Origin: Methylobacterium sp. BTF04
Lineage (GTDB): Bacteria; Pseudomonadota; Alphaproteobacteria; Rhizobiales; Beijerinckiaceae
Assembly (NCBI RefSeq): GCF_010692745.1
Contig: NZ_JAAHTB010000031.1
Span: 1-52,089, forward strand
DNA length: 52,089 bases
Direction: 5' to 3'
Shown here: positions 1 to 8,632 of the stretch, in pieces
How the letters are laid out: each line of letters begins with the position of its first letter
Position numbering within the stretch: the stretch's first letter is position 1
Made by a program: the position numbers and the translations under genes
Notes under the pieces: generated by a model
Seen by the model: the letters and a program-made list of their open reading frames with translations, nothing else
What the model was told of the DNA's origin: nothing
Database searches by the model: none

Positions 1-98
1 TCCCACAGGTCGAAGAGCACCCAATGTCCCAGTGCTTCGAAGTCGCGAATGATGTATTCCGACAGGCGCCGGTCGTCCGACACAAGCAAAATGTCCAT
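1..98 (-). CDS. Response-regulator receiver domain, N-terminal fragment (cut by window edge)
   Basis: Only the first 32 codons lie in the window. Reading leftwards from an ATG at 98, the protein begins MDILLVSDDRRLSEYIIRDF and continues EALGHWVLFDLW. The ILLV strand followed by an acidic pair, then a helix and a glycine-led second strand, is how CheY-like receiver domains start. The phosphoacceptor aspartate and any output domain lie outside the window, so the class of regulator cannot be named. A Rossmann-like enzyme start is a weaker alternative. Confidence 0.5.
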   Translation of the reverse strand, partial: MDILLVSDDRRLSEYIIRDFEALGHWVLFDLW

Positions 99-508
99 AA
101 TCTGCCCGTTTCCTCTCGGACGATAAAATCGAACGACCACACCGGCTGCTTGGTCAACTATGGCATCGACAAGGGTTGTAATAAAAGCTGCGACTGGTAA
201 CGCGGGTGGGTGGGGGGGGCAGCATGGATTTTCAGTCGAACTGAGCCTACTGTATCTCGAAAATAATTAAGAAATTATCTTATGAGACACATATCAAGCC
301 AATTTGGGTGGGCCTGTGGCTCGATAATTTGCTGATCCAAGGCGCGATTTACGCCCTGGGGTTTTGGGGCCTGACGAGGATACGATGGCCGCTCAAGTGC
401 TGCGGCAATCGGAATTCGATGCAGGAGGCCTTGCACGTCTCTGCCACGTGTTCATGCGATTGGGCTTCGCATCCCCCCGCCTGCTGACGCTCTCGGCGGG
501 CGGCGTAC
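99..508. other. Gene-free stretch between the regulator fragment and IS remnants
   Basis: About 410 bases with no gene I can support. Positions 225-320 are AT-richer than the surroundings, which suits the upstream region of the leftward regulator gene, but no clean -35/-10 pair stands out. A 60-codon open frame at 364-546 has no recognisable family, and its end runs into the IS3 terminus, so I treat it as chance. Confidence 0.5.
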
Positions 509-534
509 TGAACCGCCCCGGGTTTCCCGGAGGC
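509..534. repeat. Terminal inverted repeat of an IS3-family element (one end only)
   Basis: The sequence beginning TGAACCGCCCCGGGTTTCCC at 509 resembles the terminal repeats of IS3-family elements common in alphaproteobacteria. It lies just outside the stop codon of the transposase fragment at 548, where the right end of an IS3 element belongs. No partner repeat is seen on the other side of the fragment, so the element is incomplete. Confidence 0.55.
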
Positions 535-547
535 TATTTGGTTTGAG

Positions 548-1248
<701 letters not shown>

Positions 1249-1454
1249 TCCCGATCCCTCCATTCCTCCAAGGCAGCAGAATGCCACCAACGGTTCGGTA
1301 AGGGGCGGGCCATCCCATAAGCATGAGCGGGGCTGGGGGCGACGAGGCATGAGGTACGGCGGTTCTCGCTCGGTTGCGAGAGAGGCGGTGCGGGGACGGG
1401 CACGGCTGGCATGCTACCGGAAGGAGACCGAAGTCCGGCCGCCCGCTGGATCTG

Positions 1455-1640
1455 CGTCTGGTGATCCAGGTCGTGGTACGGGATCGCTCGACCGAATATG
1501 CCCGTGTGGGACCACCATGGGTGGGCCCGACGTCGTTAGGGTCGCAGATCGACGGCATCTCCTGCTCAATACCCGGCAGATGGTCGAGCGTTGGCTCGCC
1601 CGCGTCCATCCGCGTCTGAAGCGTTTGCCGGCACGCTGGC
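1455..1640 (+). pseudogene. ISL3-family transposase, short frameshifted fragment
   Basis: In one forward frame the peptide VVRDRSTEYAR is seen (about 1473-1505). In another frame, from about 1517, come a VADRRHLLLN motif and an RQMVERWLARVHPRLKRLP stretch. Together these match the DRS-YA / QVADRWHLL core of ISL3 transposases, split by a frameshift near 1510. Only about 60 residues survive. It lies on the opposite strand to the other IS remnants here. Confidence 0.6.
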
Positions 1641-1761
1641 CCGGGATACCCGATCGTCCGGCAGGTGCTTCACACCGTCGAGCTGTCCTCGAACTCGCAC
1701 GGAATGCTTAGGTTCGATAGCGAGTTCGCCTTCCGCACTATCCCTGGAATCAGGCAACGCA

Positions 1762-3609
1762 TCAGCGGGTCGGTTTTCCGGTCCTTCTCGGTGCCGCTGC
1801 GTTTGCACGGAGCCTGCGCGTCGCCCATGGATTTCTGCAGCCGGCATTCGACGGGGGTTCTGCATTTCTGCCTTCGATCCTGTTGACGAGGCAGTCCGTA
1901 TTCAGGTCGGCGACAGTCGGAGAGCCGATGGCGACCAAGGCGTTGTATGCGAGCTGCCAACGGCCGCTTGAGATCATGAAGCCCATGCCTCCGGAACGAC
2001 CATGGACATCGAAGGGCGGAGGAAGGTGCCTAAAGCCGAGGATACCGCAGCGCAGGTAGAACAAGGTGGCATCGAGGATCTCTCTCTTGTGCCTGCTTTT
2101 GTAGTCCCTCCAGACTTCCGAAACGACGGCCCAGTCTTCGTCCGTCGTACCCCACTCGTTCGCTTCGGCCTTACGTCCGTAGAACGCCATCAATTCCGGC
2201 ATGCGGACCGTCCCGGTATGAGGCGGCGGGCAGGTCCGTTCATAGCGGACGACTGGTTGATGCACGTCCGCTCCCTGCGTACCGGACACCAGATCGACCA
2301 ACGAGGCTTCGATCACGAGGCGATACCCCGCCTGACCCGGGGGCCTGTCGTGTAGGACGCGCACGATCAGTCTACGGAGGGCAGCGACGAGAAGGATCTC
2401 CTCCTCGGTCGCAGCCTTGATCGGCATGCGCATGATCAGGTCGTCGATGGCGAATCGCAATGATCTGGCAGCCTCCGGGTCGAAGTCGGCCACCCGGTCC
2501 GGCATCCTCAGTTCCGCGACCCGTGAGATCAACCGAGCGCGTTCTTGCTCCCACACCTCGCGGACGCGGATCATGGTCTCGTCGCTGAAGCCAGCTCGAG
2601 CTGATTGGACGGCACTGCCGAGTATCTGTTCGTCGATCCGTTCGATTTGGAGCAGAAGCCTAGCGCGGGCGGCGAGCGTAGTCGTACGTGCCTGCTTCAT
2701 CGCTTCGACGTAGGTCCGCGCGAACAACGCGACGGCCTCGTCCGAAAGGATGTTGTCTCGGATCTCGCGAAGAATCTCCGTTTCTACGAACAACGAACTG
2801 GTGAAGCCGGGCCTGTCGCACGTACCGAACTCGCGTGCGGCCGCGCAATGCAGGCTGCGTACGCCGTCGCGAATGGGAGCCCGCATCTTGGAGCCGCAGG
2901 TGCACTCGTAGCGTCCGTGAAGAAGTAGAACGCTTCCGCTTCTCCGTTCGGTCTGCTCGCCGTCCCCTTCCTTCGCCGCGTCCCAGCGGCAAAGCAGCTC
3001 GTCGGCCCGACCCCACAGTACGGGGTCGACGAAGCCCCAATCCGGCTTCTCCAGCTTCACCCAGAGGCTCGGCGACCGTAGCGTGCGCTTGGTCTTGGCG
3101 CGGCCGGGCGTGCGCAAGGTCATGCTGCGGCCGTGGATGTACCAACCGATATACTTCGTATTGCGGAGGATGCCGTCGCCGCGCGAAGGTCGCCCGATGA
3201 TCGCGTGGTAGGTCCACAGCCCGCCATCGGGCGACTCGATGCCGTCCTTGTTGAGGATGAAGGCGATGTTCCGCGGATGGACGCCGGACACGAAAAGCGT
3301 GAAGATCCGCACGACGACTTCCTGCTCGGTAGCCTCCGGCGCGAGCGTTCCGGCCTTGGGCCCCCTGCGGAAACCATACGGAATGCCCCCCATGTTGGCA
3401 CCGCTCGCTGCGGCCCTCCATGATGCGTAGCCGGTCGTACGAAGAAGTCGGGCACGCTCCTCCATGGCGCAGAGGCTGAGGAAGACGGCCTTGATGTTGT
3501 CGATCCGGCCGATGGCACTTCCCGAAGCGACCCAAATCTCCACGCCGAGCGCGGTGAATTCGTCGAACAGGACCAGCGTATTTGAGACGCGTCGCGACAA
3601 CCGGTCCAA
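1762..3609 (-). pseudogene. Large serine recombinase lacking its catalytic N-terminus
   Basis: The frame holds the second half of a resolvase domain (LDRLSRR, then GVEIWVASG), the Recombinase domain (GGIPYGFRRGP, ILRNTKYIGWYIHGR), a zinc-ribbon-like part (CTCGSKMR and C-A-A-R-E-FGTCDRPG) and a long coiled-coil region (TTTLAARARLLLQIERIDEQ onward). The first ~60 residues, including the catalytic serine of the Y-x-R-V-S motif, are absent. The same frame stays open and faintly family-like to about 3660, then meets a TAG at 3763. After the coiled coil lie about 170 further residues, including EWGTTDEDWAVV and a DATLFYLRCGILGFRHLPPPF block that recalls the N-terminus of IS5-type transposases (DUF4096). 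Without the nucleophile it should not recombine DNA. Confidence 0.75.
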
Positions 3610-3759
3610 CCCGAACAGGATGATGCGCGTGAAGGCCTTCTCGGACCCGACGCGCGGGCTCCGCTTTGTCTCCCAGGGGCCGCCTGCCAGGCGTCGGAGC
3701 GTCGGGTTCGAAGGAACGATCGGAAAATTCCCGTTCCTTCGGCAACCCCGGCAACCCGA

Positions 3760-4012
3760 CCGCTAGTTTTTTTTCGACGAGCGCCGCCGCGCCGGCTCTC
3801 AGACAAGCCCATCGCTCCTCCACCTCGCGGCACTTCTCAAGGTGCCGCAGGCGCGCCGATGCCGGGTCCTTGGTGTGGAGCGAGGCCTTCTCCTCCGACC
3901 GTCCTAGAAGGAGTTGCAGGTCCTTCGGCACGCGCCTTCGAAACCAGTACATACCCGTTTTGGGGTGTCGCCACGGCCTGGCAATGGGGAGAATCATCGG
4001 TGGACCACCCAT
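3760..4012 (-). pseudogene. Tyrosine-type phage integrase, N-terminal remnant (DUF6538-like)
   Basis: From ATG 4012 (or 3997, MILPIARPW) the frame reads a compact domain with HPKTGMYWFRRRVPKDLQ and GRSEEKASLHTKDPASAR, typical of the DUF6538 N-terminal domain of alphaproteobacterial tyrosine integrases. Similarity ends after about 80 residues near VEKK, at a run of eight A residues (3767-3774 on this strand). The open frame then continues as a nonsense reading of the serine recombinase. The core-binding and catalytic R-H-R-Y domains are missing. It lies immediately downstream of the tRNA-Ser 3' end, which is the expected place for an integrase of an element inserted in that tRNA. Confidence 0.7.
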
Positions 4013-4084
4013 GTGTACCACTCGGCGGCCCGCAGGTCGTTGAAAGACCTGACGTTCTTGAAAAACAACGACAAAAGGAAGGAA

Positions 4085-4176
4085 TGGCGGAGACGGAGGG
4101 ATTCGAACCCTCGATACCCCTTTCGGGGTATGCTCATTTAGCAAACGAGTGCCTTCAGCCGCTCGGCCACGTCTCC
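4085..4176 (-). tRNA. tRNA-Ser (anticodon GCT)
   Basis: Read on the minus strand: acceptor GGAGACG pairs with CGTCTCC near the 3' end, discriminator G, and an encoded CCA at 4085-4087. The anticodon arm has loop TTGCTAA with GCT, and a long class II variable arm (TACCCC / GGGGTA) is present, as required for tRNA-Ser. The T arm has GGTTCGAATCC. The gene reads AGC/AGU codons. Mobile-element remnants start directly beyond its 3' end, so it is the probable attachment site of a former island. Confidence 0.96.
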
Positions 4177-4189
4177 GCAGGCCGTCGAT

Positions 4190-4987
4190 CTAGGATTTCG
4201 CGTTCCGCGGGTCAAGCCGCGAATCGATATGGCGGCGCTCATAATGCTTGGCCACCCGCAAGTGGCGCGAGATCGCGTAGTTCATCGCCGTGAGGAAGCC
4301 GTAGACCCCGCGCACGAAGTGGCGGCGGCCGAGATAGGCCTTGAGGAAGTTGCCGGGCAGCTCCACGAACAGGCGCCAGGTCGGGATCGCGACACCGCGC
4401 GCAGCCAGATCGTCCGCCTGCTGGTCGGAGTAGCGGTTGAGCTTGTCGAGCTGGTCGCCGAGCGAACGCACCGAGAAATGGTGGATCACGCCCTTGAGCC
4501 GGCCGACGCTGGCACCCTCGCTCAAGTCGACCCGGTCGTGGACGGGTGACGGCGAATAGCGCCCGCGATCCTTGCGGTAGAGGCGCACCGGGGTCAGCGT
4601 ATAGGCCCAGGGATGTGGCCGGTTCTCTCCCGGGAAAATCTCGGCGATGCCGATGCGGTAGGCCGGGTGGGCCGGCTCGCCTGCCGCGAACAGCGCCCTG
4701 ATCCCCGCCGCGAGGTCGCCCGGCACCACCTCGTCGGCATCGACGTTGAGCAGCCAGGCGTGACGGCACAGGTCTTCGGCGAAGCGCTTCTGCGGGCCGT
4801 AGCCGGGCCAGTCGTTGTGGATCACCCGCGCGCCGAGCGAGGCGGCGAGAGCCGGCGTGCCGTCGGTGGAGCCGGAATCGACCACGACGAGATCGTCCGT
4901 CAGATCGCGCACGGCCCGGATCGTCGCGCCGATCCGGTCGGCTTCGTTGTGGGCGATGATGAAGACGGAGAGCGGGAGCGGGGTCAT
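4190..4987 (-). CDS. Family 2 glycosyltransferase, WaaE/KdtX-like
   Basis: A 265-aa GT-A fold transferase that probably adds a sugar to the lipopolysaccharide core or another surface glycan at the cytoplasmic face. It begins MTPLPLSVFIIAHNEADRIG, with the GT2 nucleotide-sugar start IIAHNE, then VVDSGSTDGT and the metal-binding LNVDADEVV (DXD-type) motif. The PGYGPQKRF segment and the C-terminal HFSVRSLGDQ, LNRYSDQQA and GFLTAMNYAISRHLR blocks are characteristic of the WaaE/KdtX group. The ATG at 4987 fits the family; the open frame reaches further upstream, but that part has no family similarity. It stands 14 bases from the tRNA-Ser 5' end and is transcribed in the same direction. The exact sugar is unknown. 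Confidence 0.85.
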   Translation of the reverse strand: MTPLPLSVFIIAHNEADRIGATIRAVRDLTDDLVVVDSGSTDGTPALAASLGARVIHNDWPGYGPQKRFAEDLCRHAWLLNVDADEVVPGDLAAGIRALFAAGEPAHPAYRIGIAEIFPGENRPHPWAYTLTPVRLYRKDRGRYSPSPVHDRVDLSEGASVGRLKGVIHHFSVRSLGDQLDKLNRYSDQQADDLAARGVAIPTWRLFVELPGNFLKAYLGRRHFVRGVYGFLTAMNYAISRHLRVAKHYERRHIDSRLDPRNAKS

Positions 4988-5058
4988 GGAGCCGGGGCCG
5001 ATGGGCGATGCCCCCGCTCTATCGGCCGGGACGCCCCCCCACAACCTGCCCGGTGCCA

Positions 5059-6615
5059 TCACGCCTTGTCGTCAGCTCTGCCGAGGCGCTTGCGCTGGAC
5101 CTTGCCGTTGGCGGTGCGGGGGAGGGCGTCGAGGAAGCGGATCTCGCGCGGACACTTGTAGGCGGCGAGCCGTTCGCCGCACCAGGCGATCAGGCCGCCG
5201 GCATCCTGGGTCGCGCCGGGCTTCAGGACGACGAAGGCGGCGATCACCGTGAGGTCGACGCGCACGGCGAGTTCGGTCACGCCCACCTCGGCCACATCCG
5301 AATGCTCGCCCACCACGCCCTCCACTTCATTGGGCGAGACCCGGTAGCCGAGCGCGTTCATCAGGTCGTCGTTGCGGCCGTGGAACCAGAGGTAGCCGTC
5401 GGAATCGAGGCTCGCCAAGTCGCCGCCCGCGAACCAGTCGCCGCGCAGGACAGCCGCTTCCTCCTCGGGCCGGTTCCAGTAGCCCAGCATCAGGCCGGGC
5501 TCGGAGCGATGGACCGCGAGCAGGCCGGTCTCGCCAACGGCGAGAGGTTCGGGCGCACCGTCGCGTGGCAGGATCGCCACCCGCCGGCCGGGCTGCGGCT
5601 TTCCCGGGGAGCCGGGTCGTACCGGCACCGTCGGGCCGCTCGACACGTAGGTGGAGATCTCGCTCATGCCGAGCGCCTCGTAGAGCGGCTTGCCTGTTGC
5701 GTGTTGCCACGCCTCGAGGAGTTCGCGCGGCAGCGCTTCGCCGGCGGTGACGCCGTGGCGGAGGCTGGACAGGTCGTAGGCCGCGAGGTCGGCGTATTTC
5801 AGGATCTGACGATAGAGGCTCGGCACCGCGGCGAAGAGGGTCGCGCGATGCTGCGCGATGAGGGCGGGCCAGATCGCCGGGTCGCGCGGTCCATCATAGA
5901 GCACAGCGGTGGCGCCGCAGGCCCACGGATCGGTGATGCCGACGCCGAGGGTGTAGGTCCAGTTCATCGTGCCGGCATGCAGCATCACGTCGGAGCGCGT
6001 CAGGCCGAGCCAGTGCGCATGCATCGGGCGGCGGCCGTAGACGGCACGGTGGGCGTGGAGCACCCCCTTGGGGCGGCTGGTGGTACCGGAGGTGTAGACC
6101 AGGGTCGCGGCATCGTCGGCCGCCGTGTCGGCGTAGTCGGCCACGGGAACGCCCGCCTTCATCTGCGCGATCGCGTCGGCGCCGAGCAGGATGCGGTCGC
6201 CGAGGCTGTCGCGGTCGACGGCGCAGTCGGCACCCGCCACGACGATGGCCGCCCCGGAATTCTCCAGGAGAAACGCGGCTTCGCCGGGCGTCAGCTGCGG
6301 CGAGGATGGCAGCGCGACGAGGCCGGCCGCCAGCGCTGCGAAGTAGACGAGGACGTAATCCACGTCGTTACCCATGCGGATCATCACCCGCGCACCCGGC
6401 GCCGGTGCGAGGGCGAGCAGGCCGGCGGCGATGCCACGCACGGCGCGGTCGACCGCGCCGAAGGTCATCCGGCTGGTGCGACCGCCCGCGCCGGCCATGA
6501 CGAGGGCGAGCTTGTCGGGGTGCAGCCGGGCATTGTCGGCAAGGCAGTACCGGGCGGCGTTGAAGCGCGCCGGCACGGTTTCGTCGCTGAGAGCGGCGGG
6601 GATTGTGGCGGACAC
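5059..6615 (-). CDS. Acyl-CoA ligase / AMP-dependent synthetase (ANL family)
   Basis: An adenylate-forming enzyme that would activate a carboxylic acid to its acyl-CoA. The 518-aa frame has the P-loop-like A3 motif YTSGTTSRPKG, the A5 motif YEALGMSE, the A7/A8 block (GDWFAGGDLASLDSDGYLWFHGRNDDLMNALGYRVSP) and the C-terminal catalytic lysine in RTANGKVQRK. The best start is GTG at 6615, preceded by GAGGAG (6625-6630); an in-frame TTG lies 36 bases further upstream. The overall style resembles benzoate-CoA ligase and medium-chain acyl-CoA ligase relatives, but the substrate cannot be read from sequence. A tandem 17-bp repeat lies just upstream and may take part in control. The reverse strand stays open across the whole gene, an effect of high GC. 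Confidence 0.85.
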   Translation of the reverse strand: MSATIPAALSDETVPARFNAARYCLADNARLHPDKLALVMAGAGGRTSRMTFGAVDRAVRGIAAGLLALAPAPGARVMIRMGNDVDYVLVYFAALAAGLVALPSSPQLTPGEAAFLLENSGAAIVVAGADCAVDRDSLGDRILLGADAIAQMKAGVPVADYADTAADDAATLVYTSGTTSRPKGVLHAHRAVYGRRPMHAHWLGLTRSDVMLHAGTMNWTYTLGVGITDPWACGATAVLYDGPRDPAIWPALIAQHRATLFAAVPSLYRQILKYADLAAYDLSSLRHGVTAGEALPRELLEAWQHATGKPLYEALGMSEISTYVSSGPTVPVRPGSPGKPQPGRRVAILPRDGAPEPLAVGETGLLAVHRSEPGLMLGYWNRPEEEAAVLRGDWFAGGDLASLDSDGYLWFHGRNDDLMNALGYRVSPNEVEGVVGEHSDVAEVGVTELAVRVDLTVIAAFVVLKPGATQDAGGLIAWCGERLAAYKCPREIRFLDALPRTANGKVQRKRLGRADDKA

Positions 6616-6646
6616 GGGCTCGGGCTCCTCTGTGGTCCTGTCCGAT

Positions 6647-6680
6647 GCCAAATCTTACTCGACGCCAAATCTTACTCGAC
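6647..6680. repeat. Perfect tandem duplication of a 17-bp unit upstream of the acyl-CoA ligase
   Basis: GCCAAATCTTACTCGAC occurs at 6647-6663 and again without a gap at 6664-6680. It is followed by ACCGAGTCG, which forms a short inverted repeat with the ACTCG of the second copy. The unit lies 32-65 bases upstream of the proposed GTG start of the ligase gene, where an operator would sit. On the coding strand each copy contains TAAGAT, a weak -10-like hexamer. Function is inference; a replication slippage event would also create this pattern. Confidence 0.6.
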
Positions 6681-6853
6681 ACCGAGTCGAAAACCGACCT
6701 GAGGTTCATGCCGCGCCATCGCCGGAGCGGATGTCGGATCCGATCGGACGCCGCGACGGCCTCTCGTCGATTGGCCCCCTCGATACGCGAATGCGCGACC
6801 GGCACGAGGGCCGGCCGCGCATTCGCGCCGATTCCAAGAGGTTGCCGGCCGGA

Positions 6854-8230
6854 TCAGGTGCGGCCGGTCATCTCCTTGGCGGCTTCGATCATCGTCTTCA
6901 TGGCCTGCGTCGCGGTGCGGTAGGCCGGGGTGCCGGTGTCCCAGTCGTTGGCGGCCACCGCCGTCACCATGCGCTCGGCCTCCGCCTGTGCGGTGATCTC
7001 GGCCTCGGCGAAACGGGTGAGGGCGGGGTGATCGCGCAGCGGACCGGTGCGCAGATCGGCGGCGATGCTGTGCTTGACGCCCGTCATCGTCGACAGGCTG
7101 CGATCGGCGGTTCCCTGGCCGACGAGAACCCGGGCGAGCTTGCGCTTCCAGACGCCGATATCGGCCGGCAGGCGCACCAGGGCGTAGGCGGGAAGCGGAT
7201 GGGCGCCGGGCTCCAATGACGTCTGTCCGAAGGTCTCCGCCCGCACCAGACGGGTGGTGATCTGCTCGATCTCCTCGTGCGTCTTGGCCGCCTTGGCCGC
7301 GATGCTCTGGACACTGGTGGAAATCTCTCCGGTGGCCGAGCGCTGCTGGCCGAGCATCTGGGAGATCGCCTGGTTGAGGTCGCTCGCCTGGGCGATGCGG
7401 TCGTTGGTGTCGCCGACGCGCTTTTCGAGCTGTTCGACGATGGCGCGTCCGGTGCTGACGGCGGTGCGGCTCTCGCCGACCGCCTGCGCGATGGAGCCCA
7501 TTTCATGGGTGAGGGTGCCGAGCAGCGCGCGGATCTCTCCGGTGGACTTCGCCGTCTGCGCGGAAAGCGATTTCACCTCCGCCGCCACCACGGAGAAGCC
7601 GCGACCGGCCTCTCCGGCACGGGCGGCCTCGATGGTGGCGTTGAGGGCGAGGAGATTGGTCTGGCTCGAGATCGCCGCGATCGCATTGGCCATCACCTCG
7701 ATCTGCGCGACGGCACGCTCGAGCACCAGAACCCGGTCCGAGATCTGCGACGTGCGACTGTCGATCTCTTCCATGGCGGTGCGCGCCTGCTGACCGTCGC
7801 CGATGCAGCCCTGCATGGCGTCGAGGGCGCCCTGCGCCACCTGCACCACGGTGTCCGAGGTCTGGGCGACCTCCGCGATCGAGGCCGCCATCTCCTCGGT
7901 GGCGCCGGCGATGGTCTGGGTCGCGCGGGCGACCTCACCGATATCGTAGGTCATCCAGCCGATGTTGATCGCGGCTTCCGACGCGTCGCGGGCGATGAAC
8001 GCGATGTTGCCGAGATTGCGGACGCTGTCGCGCTCGCCGCTGGCCTGCAGCTTGACGAGAGCGGCCTTGAGCGGGCCGTCGGGCAGGTCGGCGGTGCGGA
8101 TGTCCTGGGACGCCAACAGGGCCTCGACCGCCTTCAAGAGTTGCGCCTCATCGGAGGTGCTGGCCTCGGTCGAAGTCGAAATGACGGCCGGGCTGTTTTT
8201 CTGCGGCCGTAAGGATGGGAGCCCGAACAT
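6854..8230 (-). CDS. Soluble methyl-accepting chemotaxis protein
   Basis: A 458-aa receptor with no signal peptide or membrane segment, so probably cytoplasmic. The central part is a long heptad-rich signalling hairpin; its conserved tip reads [21 protein letters not shown] then [14 protein letters not shown], the CheA/CheW contact region. The N-terminal ~90 residues have no recognised sensor domain. The C-terminal ~110 residues ([14 protein letters not shown] onward) look like the four-helix CZB chemoreceptor zinc-binding domain, but I cannot see its conserved His and Cys ligands. ATG 8230 is chosen; an in-frame TTG at 8260 is the alternative. The gene stands alone between the kinase gene and the ligase gene, with no che genes nearby. 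Confidence 0.9.
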   Translation of the reverse strand: MFGLPSLRPQKNSPAVISTSTEASTSDEAQLLKAVEALLASQDIRTADLPDGPLKAALVKLQASGERDSVRNLGNIAFIARDASEAAINIGWMTYDIGEVARATQTIAGATEEMAASIAEVAQTSDTVVQVAQGALDAMQGCIGDGQQARTAMEEIDSRTSQISDRVLVLERAVAQIEVMANAIAAISSQTNLLALNATIEAARAGEAGRGFSVVAAEVKSLSAQTAKSTGEIRALLGTLTHEMGSIAQAVGESRTAVSTGRAIVEQLEKRVGDTNDRIAQASDLNQAISQMLGQQRSATGEISTSVQSIAAKAAKTHEEIEQITTRLVRAETFGQTSLEPGAHPLPAYALVRLPADIGVWKRKLARVLVGQGTADRSLSTMTGVKHSIAADLRTGPLRDHPALTRFAEAEITAQAEAERMVTAVAANDWDTGTPAYRTATQAMKTMIEAAKEMTGRT

Positions 8231-8632
8231 ATGTGACGTATCCCGATGGAGGTATTCCAAAGGGATTACAACGTGGCGCTTAACAGCGTCTTAGCGCTTC
8301 GCCAGCATTGCGGGAGGACGACTAAATCCTCGAAAGCATGACCGCCTCCATGTTGCATTGCGGTATTTGCTCGTAAGTCATGGAAAAGAACGATATTCTT
8401 CCGATCTACGATAGAATACCCTTATAGATGCCGCAGCGTTCGGAAACAAAACGCTCGACTTGTACCAATGGAGCGCTTGTGCTTTCGATTACGTTGTAAC
8501 GGTTCCTGGCACACGCGGTGATTGCAGGGACGGTGCGGCTCAGCGTCCGTGTCCCCGGTCGGTCGCAGCGGCCCCACCATCCCGAGGGCTCCGCCTGAAG
8601 GGCGTGCCCGCACCGGACCAGCGGTGCTCGTA
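8231..8632. other. Gene-free stretch between kinase and chemoreceptor genes
   Basis: About 400 bases, the leader of the chemoreceptor gene on its right-hand side and the tail of the kinase gene on its left in transcription order. A near-palindrome, GCGCTTAA(CAGCG)TCTTAGCGC, sits at 8277-8298. No coding family, RNA or convincing promoter was recognised. Confidence 0.5.

Noticed and set aside
2660..3760. Continuation of the integrase-start frame for another ~360 codons
   Set aside because: After the first ~80 residues it becomes an arginine/histidine-rich misreading of the serine recombinase, so it is not a fused protein.
5008..6702. Forward open frame across the acyl-CoA ligase
   Set aside because: Repetitive Arg/Gly/Ala composition and no motifs, while the minus strand shows full ANL signatures.
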